NCBI GenBank assembly: GCA_947259675.1
Contig: CAMYNE010000028.1
Location: 1 to 10,002 of the forward strand
Length of the DNA: 10,002 nucleotides
Source: an uncultured Pirellulaceae bacterium
Lineage (GTDB): Bacteria > Planctomycetota > Planctomycetia > Pirellulales > Pirellulaceae
Direction of reading: 5' to 3'
Part shown: positions 1 to 5,559 of the stretch, one piece after another
Layout of the letters: each line of letters begins with the position of its first letter
Numbering within the stretch: position 1 is the stretch's first letter
Position numbers and translations under genes: made by a program
Notes under the pieces: generated by a model
The model's database searches: none
What the model was told of the DNA's origin: nothing
The model's input: only the letters and a program-made list of their open reading frames with translations

Positions 1-644
1 ATTCTTTTTCTGCCTTCAGGATTTCCTTTGGGATAAACTTCAACCTCCTGCATACTCCCTTGTCCAAATTCGTGCTCGAGGTCTTTGAGCAGCCCATGTT
101 TGTCGAATTCCAGGAACGCATTGGCTACCGTCTTTTTTAACGTTTCCAGTTTTTCGTCGGTCGCGAGCGATTCGATAAACTTGGTAAACGTCTCCTCATT
201 CGGGCCAATCTCGGCGTCGGATTTGAGGTCTTCTGGGAAAAATTTTTCCCACGCTGTCGAATCCAGCTCCGTATACGGTTTCTGTTTTAGCTCAAATAGA
301 TCGTCTAAAAGTGCTAACCGGAGTTGTTCTAGCGGTTGTTGATCGTTTTCGTAAATGCAAAGGATTTTGCTGCGGGCCTCCCGGCCGGCCTCTTCTGTCT
401 TCTTGTTATCATTGACTTCAAAAACCGTACGCGAATGAAGGTTGCGTAGCGGAGCCTGACGAACGCGATAAGAGAACGGCGGCGCCCATCCGAAGGTAAT
501 GATCCAGAGAATCGTGGCCGTCAACAGACATAATCCTACACGGATCCAAACATCAGTCCGATTAAAGAACTCACGAGCCTTGGTGATCGGTGCTTTCGGC
601 GCCGGAAGCATCCAGCGATTGCGGATTGTTGTCGAATTGGACAT
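1..644 (-). CDS. 7TM-HD family phosphohydrolase (PgpH/YqfF-like), N-terminal part, cut by window edge
   Basis: Seen: an open minus-strand frame of 214 codons from ATG at 644, running off the left edge. An in-frame TAA upstream makes this the first ATG. A basic, Pro-rich cytoplasmic tail (residues 1-31) is followed by one hydrophobic segment (about 34-52) and then FGWAPPF, a pattern typical of the first helix of 7TM-HD proteins. Residues 57-214 are a charged, helical, probably extracytoplasmic domain beginning SYRVRQAPLRNLHSRTVFEVND and containing ARSKILCIYEND. This resembles the 7TMR-HDED domain (start R..R.A..VFE..D, then A....V..VY). Known: the family continues with seven helices and an HD domain; Listeria PgpH degrades cyclic di-AMP. 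Context supports the call, because the gene lies 80 bases downstream of phoH, and phoH-pgpH-ybeY is a common order. The HD domain lies outside the window, so the enzyme activity is inferred. No strong Shine-Dalgarno is visible. Confidence 0.78.
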   Translation of the reverse strand, partial: MSNSTTIRNRWMLPAPKAPITKAREFFNRTDVWIRVGLCLLTATILWIITFGWAPPFSYRVRQAPLRNLHSRTVFEVNDNKKTEEAGREARSKILCIYENDQQPLEQLRLALLDDLFELKQKPYTELDSTAWEKFFPEDLKSDAEIGPNEETFTKFIESLATDEKLETLKKTVANAFLEFDKHGLLKDLEHEFGQGSMQEVEVYPKGNPEGRKR

Positions 645-724
645 GAACGCAGAATACTCGAAACGACAGCGTTATCGAGGTTGTTCCTTTGATATTGGAG
701 GGGCTACTCGGAATTGTCCCGCAT

Positions 725-1714
725 TTAGTTTGCGCTTTCGCGCTTCTGATTTGGTGAAGATTTCCGTGGGGCCGGACCATTAATCTCATACGCCTCAACG
801 ATATCCTGAACCAAACGGTGTCGAACGATATCAGCTGCGGTCAGTTTTGTCACGGCGACTCCATTAATATTTCTTAATCGTCGCAATGCGTCAGCCAGAC
901 CGCTCTGGGTCCGCGGAGGCAAATCGACTTGGGTCGTGTCGCCGGAGACCACTATTTTGGACGTATGGCCCATGCGAGTCAAAAACATTTTCATTTGTGC
1001 ATTTGTCGTATTCTGGGCTTCATCCAGAATAATAAAAGCCTCATTCAACGTGCGGCCTCGCATATATGCAAGCGGAGCAACCTCAATGACATCACGTTCC
1101 ACTAGCTGTTGGACTTGATCGTAACCAACCATCTCATGGATGGCGTCAAGAAGCGGGCGGAGATACGGATTGATTTTCGCCTGCAGATTGCCTGGCAAGT
1201 ATCCGAGGCTTTCACCCGCCTCGACCGCGGGCCGAACCAATACGATCTTTCTGACCTCTTGATGCTTCAGGGCTTCGACGGCCATCGCCACGGCAAGATA
1301 AGTCTTGCCTGAACCTGCGGGACCGATCGCAAAGACAAGATCGTTGTTGCGCATTGCTTCCACGTATTTCGCTTGGCCAGGAGTGCGTGGTCGGATCTCA
1401 CGTCCAATGTCGAGAATGTCGATTGACTTGATCGAAGGCGATGGAGCAGCTTCGCCCGTCACCTGGGCAATCGTCTGGTCAAAAAGATCCGGAGTCAGGT
1501 TCCCTTTTCGACGCACAATTTCAGTGAGCATTTCGATTGCATCAGTAGCCTGGGCAACCGAGGCATCGTCTTCACCGGTAACCCGTATTTGCCCGTCACG
1601 ATGCGTTATGTTTACTTGGAACTTGTCTCGCAATCGCCGAAGATGTTGGTCCTTGGCTCCGAACAAGGGCAGAACCAAATTGGGTTCTACCGAGGAAATT
1701 GTCGCTTCGGTCAT
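725..1714 (-). CDS. phoH: PhoH family ATPase (PhoH-like protein)
   Basis: Predicted cytoplasmic P-loop NTPase of 329 residues, the usual PhoH/YbeZ size. Residues about 10-70 form the small KH-like N-terminal domain common in this family (LPLFGAKDQHLRRLRDKF, then an IRVTGEDD strand). The PhoH ATPase domain covers about 105-312: Walker A GPAGSGKT at 131-138, LVRPAVEAGESLGYLPG at 159-175, Walker B IILDEAQN at 228-235, the sensor-like SGDTTQVDLP at 257-266 and an RHRLVQDIVEAYE ending. All key motifs are intact. Known: PhoH/YbeZ proteins are RNA-associated ATPases, often encoded beside the ribosome and rRNA maturation RNase YbeY; the exact role is unsettled. The last 20 residues are a basic, polar tail. 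The ATG at 1714 has no clear Shine-Dalgarno. The gene follows a 347-base gap, so it probably has its own promoter, and it precedes the 7TM-HD gene. Confidence 0.96.
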   Translation of the reverse strand: MTEATISSVEPNLVLPLFGAKDQHLRRLRDKFQVNITHRDGQIRVTGEDDASVAQATDAIEMLTEIVRRKGNLTPDLFDQTIAQVTGEAAPSPSIKSIDILDIGREIRPRTPGQAKYVEAMRNNDLVFAIGPAGSGKTYLAVAMAVEALKHQEVRKIVLVRPAVEAGESLGYLPGNLQAKINPYLRPLLDAIHEMVGYDQVQQLVERDVIEVAPLAYMRGRTLNEAFIILDEAQNTTNAQMKMFLTRMGHTSKIVVSGDTTQVDLPPRTQSGLADALRRLRNINGVAVTKLTAADIVRHRLVQDIVEAYEINGPAPRKSSPNQKRESAN

Positions 1715-1773
1715 TAATTAGGCGATGGCTTTTGTACACCGCACCTGGAACACGAAATAATCTGCGTTTGGAA

Positions 1774-1804
1774 ACTATAGCTAATTGTTAACAACCTCGT
1801 TCAA
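1774..1804 (-). promoter_or_regulatory. Possible phoH promoter
   Basis: Read on the minus strand, TATAGT (1774-1779, five of six matches to the sigma-70 -10 box) is preceded by TTGAAC (1799-1804, four of six matches to the -35 box) with a 19-base spacer, slightly long. It lies about 60 bases upstream of the phoH ATG. The call rests only on these weak matches and on the fact that phoH follows a long gap. Planctomycete promoters are poorly characterised. Confidence 0.25.
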
Positions 1805-1876
1805 CTTGTCAGGTTAGCGGTAAAATCGGCGTAGGGTTGTGTTAAGCATCGGTAATGCGCCACCGGAGATGACCGT

Positions 1877-2029
1877 ATGGTGATTACAATCCGGAAAACC
1901 CAACCACGCTGGCCGCTGATCGACAGCGGGCGGGCGATGGTGAATTTGCCCCCATGGATCGCAAACCCATTATCTGGGTATTGGGGGGCGAGACTAGTCC
2001 TACCCAAAAAAATGCTTTTTTTAATTTGA
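1877..2029 (+). CDS. Possible small protein of 50 residues in the cdsA-phoH gap
   Basis: Seen: a plus-strand ORF from ATG 1877 to TGA 2027-2029 within a minus-strand neighbourhood. GGAG at 1865-1868 lies 8 bases upstream of the ATG, a plausible ribosome binding site. The product starts MVITIRKTQPRWPLIDSGRA, is basic, contains three Trp and five Pro, includes LPPWIANPLSGYWGARLVLP, and ends in a hydrophobic MLFLI. No family is recognised. The same bases form strong hairpins and the last codons fall in the A7/T7 palindrome, so the open frame may simply be chance within a structured RNA or terminator region. The function is unknown; a real gene is possible but unproven. Confidence 0.2.
   Translation: MVITIRKTQPRWPLIDSGRAMVNLPPWIANPLSGYWGARLVLPKKMLFLI
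1913..1929. repeat. GC-rich perfect hairpin in the cdsA-phoH gap
   Basis: CCGCTG-ATCGA-CAGCGG is a perfect 6-bp stem with a 5-base loop. It extends by a G-C pair if one G is bulged. It forms equally well in RNA from either strand. It is one of several hairpins in the gap, and no T-run follows directly, so it is not by itself a terminator. Confidence 0.55.
2006..2022. repeat. A7-TGC-T7 perfect inverted repeat
   Basis: Seven A, TGC, then seven T form a perfect 17-base inverted repeat. On the minus strand it lies 40 bases after the cdsA stop and gives a T-run. On the plus strand it gives a T-run at the end of the hairpin-rich block. The stem is A-T only, so it is weak as a hairpin. It could still contribute to termination in either direction together with the neighbouring GGGTA...TACCC arms, or act as a bent A-tract. 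Confidence 0.4.
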
Positions 2030-2061
2030 ATTGGTGATTAATCCCAACGACCGTTTGGGCG

Positions 2062-2979
2062 TTATATCCAAAGGAAATAGGATACTGGCGTCGCAAAAAC
2101 GAGCGAGTCCATGACATCCAGAATTCCCCCCAAACCAGGCAGCCACTTACTTGAGTCCTTGCAATTAGCGTCGCGCTTGAAAAGCGACTCTGCCAAATCT
2201 CCAGCCATTCCCGCCAGCGTGATTAACAGCCCGTAAACCAGAAACCACCAATTGGGTTTTTCGATCTCGACCTCGAAAATGAAGGGTGCGACAAGAAACA
2301 AAACAATCGCCGAAGCTAACCAGGCACCGAAGACGGACCCAATCGCTCCTTCGAGAGTCTTTTTTGGACTTAACGTTGGCGCGATTTTGTTCTTTCCGAA
2401 CGTCTTTCCAAAAAAGTAAGCGAACGAATCCGACATCTTGACCGTTGCCATGAGCATGATGATTGACAACAGTCCTATTGCATTTGAGTCGTGAACGGTT
2501 CGGTGAGCCGCCAGGAATCCAAACAGCATGAACAAGTAGCCAAAACACAACACGTAGCGAGCCAGTCGATCCGTGACGATGCCCGGCTTCTTCTCGACAT
2601 CGGACGGATTTCGGTCGAACCAGAACATTTCATGAAAAAACACCATCACGATCGCGATCACGATTCCAGAAACAGCCCAACCGAACTTTCCAATCGGACA
2701 GTCGGCCGGATAATCACTCCACAGAAGCGGGATACAACACACGCCGGTCATCGTGGTTGTCGCGATCGCAGCCAGTGTCGTATTCAACGGTCGCGCTTCG
2801 GTGGACCACATCCGGATCAGTTCAACACTGGCCGTGCAAGCAAGTATCAGTGCGAACGCAGCCAACAGCAGACCGGGACGACCAAGTCGAGCATCGGTTC
2901 CCAACTGGTAATCCAGCCAGACGAGAATCAGCATCGCCGAGATAATAATCGCGGCAGAGAATAACCGCTGTCCTAACAA
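2062..2979 (-). CDS. cdsA: Phosphatidate cytidylyltransferase (CDP-diacylglycerol synthase)
   Basis: Integral membrane enzyme that makes CDP-diacylglycerol from phosphatidic acid and CTP, the branch point of phospholipid synthesis. The 305-residue length is typical. Hydrophobic segments are visible at about 6-21, 35-52, 66-86, 101-118, 142-157, 167-180, 210-232 and 246-262. Conserved features are DSFAYFFGKTFGK (184-196), the SPKKTLEG motif (204-211) and the C-terminal signature from about 265 (SLFKRDANCKDS, then PGLGGILDVMDS). The canonical signature is PGHGG...DR.D; here His is Leu and the D-R-x-D Arg position is not conserved. The start is TTG at 2979: AGGAG (2987-2991, minus strand) lies 7 bases upstream and overlaps the last codons of uppS. 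Four bases separate it from the uppS stop, so the two are translationally linked. The uppS-cdsA pairing is widespread. Confidence 0.93.
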   Translation of the reverse strand: MLGQRLFSAAIIISAMLILVWLDYQLGTDARLGRPGLLLAAFALILACTASVELIRMWSTEARPLNTTLAAIATTTMTGVCCIPLLWSDYPADCPIGKFGWAVSGIVIAIVMVFFHEMFWFDRNPSDVEKKPGIVTDRLARYVLCFGYLFMLFGFLAAHRTVHDSNAIGLLSIIMLMATVKMSDSFAYFFGKTFGKNKIAPTLSPKKTLEGAIGSVFGAWLASAIVLFLVAPFIFEVEIEKPNWWFLVYGLLITLAGMAGDLAESLFKRDANCKDSSKWLPGLGGILDVMDSLVFATPVSYFLWI

Positions 2980-2983
2980 ATTG

Positions 2984-3745
2984 TTACTCCTGAGTTTCTA
3001 ATCCACCAAATCTTCTGCGGCGATTGGAGTATTCACGGATTGCGGTGTGGAAGTCCAAGATCGAAAATTCCGGCCACAATTTTTCCGTAACCCACATTTC
3101 CGCATAACTGATTTGCCACAACAGGTAATTACTGATTCGCATTTCCCCTGCTGTTCGAATCAGCAGGTCGGGATCCGACATCCCCGCCGTGTAAAGATGA
3201 TTGGAAACCAGTTCTTCGTTGATCTCATCGGGTGCAAGCTGTTGTCGCTGAATCTTCTCGCCAATCCGGCGCATGGCATCCACAATCTCCGCTCGGCCGC
3301 CATAGTTGATTGCGAGACACAGGCAGGGCCCGGAATTGTGTGCCGTCATGTTGACCGTTCGATCCATTTCCTCCTGGATTTCGTCGGGAATACGATCTCG
3401 CCGGCCAATGATTTTCAGAACGACGTTATTCTCAAGAAGTGTTTCCCGCTCCTGAATCAAATATTTTTGCAGCAGATGCAACAGAAAATCGAGTTCGTCT
3501 GGTGGCCGCTTCCAGTTTTCGCTGGATAGACAATACAACGTCAATTGTTCGATTTGCAGTCGCGCACATTCTTCCGTAATCGAGCGGACTGTCGTTGCGC
3601 CCTGTTGATGGCCGACCACGCGTGGAAGCGACTGACGTTGAGCCCAGCGACCATTGCCATCCATAATCACGGCAATATGTCGCGGTCGTTTTTCCTTCGG
3701 AACATCCAATTCCAATTCGGCTTTCGATCCAATCGGCGATGTCAT
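2984..3745 (-). CDS. uppS: Polyprenyl diphosphate synthase UppS (undecaprenyl diphosphate synthase)
   Basis: Cis-prenyltransferase that adds isopentenyl diphosphate units to farnesyl diphosphate to make the C55 carrier lipid for peptidoglycan and other surface polymers; cytoplasmic, acting at the membrane. At 253 residues it is of normal length. All signature regions are present: HIAVIMDGNGRWA (23-35) with catalytic Asp29, GHQQGA (45-50), TLYCLSSENWKRP (69-81), LAINYGGRAEI (144-154) and the diphosphate-binding RTAGEMRISNYLLWQ (197-211), followed by SYAE (213-216) and WPEF. The ATG at 3745 lies 24 bases downstream of the purA stop; only a weak purine-rich stretch precedes it. Its 3' end carries the Shine-Dalgarno of cdsA. 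Undecaprenyl synthesis is the bacterial norm, but the exact chain length cannot be read from sequence. Confidence 0.96.
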   Translation of the reverse strand: MTSPIGSKAELELDVPKEKRPRHIAVIMDGNGRWAQRQSLPRVVGHQQGATTVRSITEECARLQIEQLTLYCLSSENWKRPPDELDFLLHLLQKYLIQERETLLENNVVLKIIGRRDRIPDEIQEEMDRTVNMTAHNSGPCLCLAINYGGRAEIVDAMRRIGEKIQRQQLAPDEINEELVSNHLYTAGMSDPDLLIRTAGEMRISNYLLWQISYAEMWVTEKLWPEFSILDFHTAIREYSNRRRRFGGLETQE

Positions 3746-3769
3746 GGACTGTTTCTTTTCGGAAGGGAC

Positions 3770-5095
3770 TCAAGCGGTTTTTGCGTTAAGAGCATTAGAC
3801 AACGAATGGGTCGAATCCAGCAAGATCGTCTGTTCCCGGTCGGGGCCCACGGAAATGAATTCGATGGGGCAGCCTGCCAATCGCTCAAGATGCTGCGCGT
3901 ACGCGATCGCATTGACGGGCAAATCATCCAGTGTCCGCGCACCCGCGACATCCTGTTTCCAGCCAGGGTACGATTCATAAACAGGCTTGATTCGGCGCAG
4001 ATCTTCCAGGTTGGCCGGAAAATGGTCGATTTGCTCGCCATCAAGTTCGTAGGCCGTACAGACCTGGATTTGCTCGAGCTCGCTCAAGACATCAAGCATC
4101 GTAAGTGCGATTGAAGTGACACCACCCAAACGTCGAGTATACCGAACGGCGACTGCGTCAAACCAACCACAACGGCGGGGGCGACCGGTGGTTGTGCCAT
4201 ATTCGTTTCCCATATCACGGATGTGTTGTCCGATTTCATTATCCAGTTCAGTGGGATAGGGTCCGCCGCCTACTCTCGTCGAATAGCTTTTGCAGACCCC
4301 GATTATCTTGGTTAAAAAACTTGCCGGGACGCCAGACCCGGCCGAGATCCCAACGCCGGAACTATTGCTGCTGGTAACAAACGGATAAGTCCCGTGGTCA
4401 ACATCAAGTAACGAGCCTTGGGCGCCTTCGAACAAAATCTTTTTGTTGTCATCGACCGCATCGAGCAGAATTCGCGTCGTGTCCGCCACCAATGGTAACA
4501 GACGCCGGGCATAGTCGCTGTATTCAGCAATTATTTTTTCAGCATCCAATTCCACAGGATCTGAGCTGACCCCTGCGAGCGAAGCAATTTTGAATTGCGT
4601 GATCTGACGCACTCGATCGGCGAAATTGGGCTGGCCGAGATCGCCCATCCGAATCGCAAAGCTGCGCCCGACTTTGTCCCGGTAGCAGGGTCCGATTCCT
4701 CGGAGCGTCGTGCCGATGTTTTCATCACCTTGAAGAATCTCGTTCCAAATCTGATCTTCCAATACGTGCCAGGGCATCACGACATGAGCACGTTGGCTGA
4801 TCCTCATTCTGTCCGTGACGTCGATTCCTCGCTCCGCAAGCATTTCGATTTCTTTCAGGATGGTCGGGGGATTAATCACGACCCCTGGAGCGATCAAGTT
4901 GAGAACGCCAGCATTGATGATTCCGCTGGGGACATGATGAAGTTTATAGACCGCATCACCAATCACAACGGTGTGGCCTGCGTTCGCACCACCTTGATAA
5001 CGAACGACGAGATCCTGACCCTCGGTGAGAAGATCGACGAGTTTGCCTTTAGCTTCGTCTCCCCACTGTAGTCCAATTACGCACTGTCCTGGCAC
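3770..5095 (-). CDS. purA: Adenylosuccinate synthase
   Basis: Cytoplasmic GTP-dependent enzyme that converts IMP and aspartate to adenylosuccinate, the first committed step to AMP. It has 441 residues, slightly longer than the E. coli enzyme. Catalytic Asp13 (QWGDEAKGK) and His41 (NAGHTVV) are in place. Further motifs: GTTLRGIGPCYRDKVGR (128-144), LFEGAQGSLLDVDHGTYPFVTSSN (221-244), TRVGGGPYPTE (273-283), GTTTGRPRRCGWFDA (300-314) and SVGPDREQTI (415-424). The glycine usually found after GDE in GDEGKGK is Ala15 here. The start codon is GTG at 5095, with AGGAG 6 bases upstream (5102-5106). It is the first gene of the purA-uppS-cdsA run, and a large divergent intergenic region lies upstream. 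Placement next to uppS is not the usual purA context in model bacteria. Confidence 0.97.
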   Translation of the reverse strand: MPGQCVIGLQWGDEAKGKLVDLLTEGQDLVVRYQGGANAGHTVVIGDAVYKLHHVPSGIINAGVLNLIAPGVVINPPTILKEIEMLAERGIDVTDRMRISQRAHVVMPWHVLEDQIWNEILQGDENIGTTLRGIGPCYRDKVGRSFAIRMGDLGQPNFADRVRQITQFKIASLAGVSSDPVELDAEKIIAEYSDYARRLLPLVADTTRILLDAVDDNKKILFEGAQGSLLDVDHGTYPFVTSSNSSGVGISAGSGVPASFLTKIIGVCKSYSTRVGGGPYPTELDNEIGQHIRDMGNEYGTTTGRPRRCGWFDAVAVRYTRRLGGVTSIALTMLDVLSELEQIQVCTAYELDGEQIDHFPANLEDLRRIKPVYESYPGWKQDVAGARTLDDLPVNAIAYAQHLERLAGCPIEFISVGPDREQTILLDSTHSLSNALNAKTA

Positions 5096-5101
5096 GCCTC
5101 A

Positions 5102-5106
5102 CTCCT
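5102..5106 (-). promoter_or_regulatory. Ribosome binding site of purA (fixes a GTG start)
   Basis: Read on the minus strand this is AGGAG, 6 bases upstream of GTG at 5095. No in-frame ATG nearby gives a better N-terminus, and the protein begins directly at the conserved VIGLQWGDE strand, so the GTG start is well supported. Confidence 0.75.
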
Positions 5107-5127
5107 GGTTCTTACTTTCAGTTGGCA

Positions 5128-5146
5128 AGCCCGCAGCCTGCGGGCT
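5128..5146. repeat. GC-rich hairpin upstream of purA
   Basis: AGCCCGCA-GCC-TGCGGGCT is a perfect 8-bp inverted repeat with a 3-base centre, 33 bases upstream of the purA GTG. In a purA transcript it would be a stable stem in the 5' leader. It lacks a T-run on the plus strand (TGTAATG follows), so it is not a classical terminator. Its form also fits a REP-like dispersed palindrome; copy number elsewhere in the genome cannot be judged here. Confidence 0.55.
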
Positions 5147-5337
5147 GTAATGTAGTCGATTTCATTTTCTAAATTTGAATCATATTCCGAACTGTAAGTG
5201 AGCGGATCTCATCATTCTCTCGCTTACCCGGATCCCGCATCACCAAAGGAAACACGTTGCGTAAGTCTTCAAGCTACGTCTTTGTAGCCTCGAAAACACG
5301 CCAGCAGTTAGCTCCAACCGAAACAGAATTTCTTAGC

Positions 5338-5356
5338 GATTGCCATCATGGCAATC
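5338..5356. repeat. 19-base palindrome (possible operator or hairpin)
   Basis: GATTGCCAT-C-ATGGCAATC has perfect 9-base arms around a single central C. The symmetry suits a dimeric regulator site. As RNA it would give a GATTGCC/GGCAATC stem with a 5-base loop. It lies about 200 bases upstream of the 5560 start and 240 bases from purA, and no T-run follows. The function is inferred only from the symmetry. Confidence 0.4.
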
Positions 5357-5559
5357 CCGGGCAGAATTGTAAGCCGCGATTCAGCAGCTAAAAAACTGCT
5401 CCACGAAACGCCATGTCGCGATTGGTGCAATATAAGCTCAGCGGGAAAGTCTACGATTTACAGTCGTGAATGGTCAACCAGCATGCTATCTTTATGGGTT
5501 GCCTGTCTGATGATTCGTAACTAAACGAGGTTTCTGAGCCCCTATTTTCAACGACTAAA

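Larger units (their letters stand above)
1715..2061. other. Intergenic region rich in inverted repeats between cdsA and phoH
   Basis: These 347 bases hold no recognisable gene family. Several hairpins are visible: CCGCTG/CAGCGG (1913-1918 and 1924-1929, loop ATCGA), ACCCA-TTATC-TGGGT inside a longer GCCCCCA...TGGGGGGC arm pair (about 1948-1989), GGGTA...TACCC (about 1976-2005), and A7-TGC-T7 at 2006-2022. Just after cdsA, CCCAA/TTGGG flank a 7-base loop (read on the minus strand). The density of stems suggests a structured transcript on one strand, or a terminator plus 5' leader of phoH. I do not recognise it as RNase P RNA, tmRNA, SRP RNA, 6S RNA or a known riboswitch. A 50-codon plus-strand ORF overlaps it and is listed separately. 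Confidence 0.5.
5096..5559. other. Divergent intergenic region between purA and the redoxin-like gene
   Basis: This 464-base stretch has no recognisable gene. It must hold the promoters of both divergent genes. TATGAT (5179-5184, minus strand) is a possible purA -10 box without a convincing -35, and TATAAG (5431-5436, plus strand) is a possible -10 box for the 5560 gene. Inverted repeats include the 5128-5146 hairpin, GTAAGTGAG/CTCGCTTAC (5194-5202 and 5219-5227, one G-T pair), GCTAC/GTAGC (5270-5285), the palindrome at 5338-5356 and AGCAG/CTGCT (near 5383-5400). A 58-codon plus-strand ORF (5348-5524) looks like chance. No known riboswitch is recognised. Confidence 0.5.

Noticed and set aside
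571..798. 75-codon minus-strand open frame across the phoH end and the start of the 7TM-HD gene
   Set aside because: It overlaps both genes out of frame, has no recognisable features, and the 7TM-HD start at 644 explains the region better.
1801..2030. RNase P RNA, tmRNA, SRP RNA or 6S RNA in the cdsA-phoH gap
   Set aside because: The hallmark sequences I know for the first three are absent, and no single long hairpin with a central bubble, as in 6S RNA, could be drawn.
1801..2117. Two overlapping minus-strand open frames after cdsA (68 and 77 codons)
   Set aside because: One overlaps the cdsA end, neither has a ribosome binding site, and the hairpins make chance open frames likely.
5348..5524. 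58-codon plus-strand open frame in the divergent intergenic region
   Set aside because: It starts inside the palindrome, has no ribosome binding site and an unremarkable composition.
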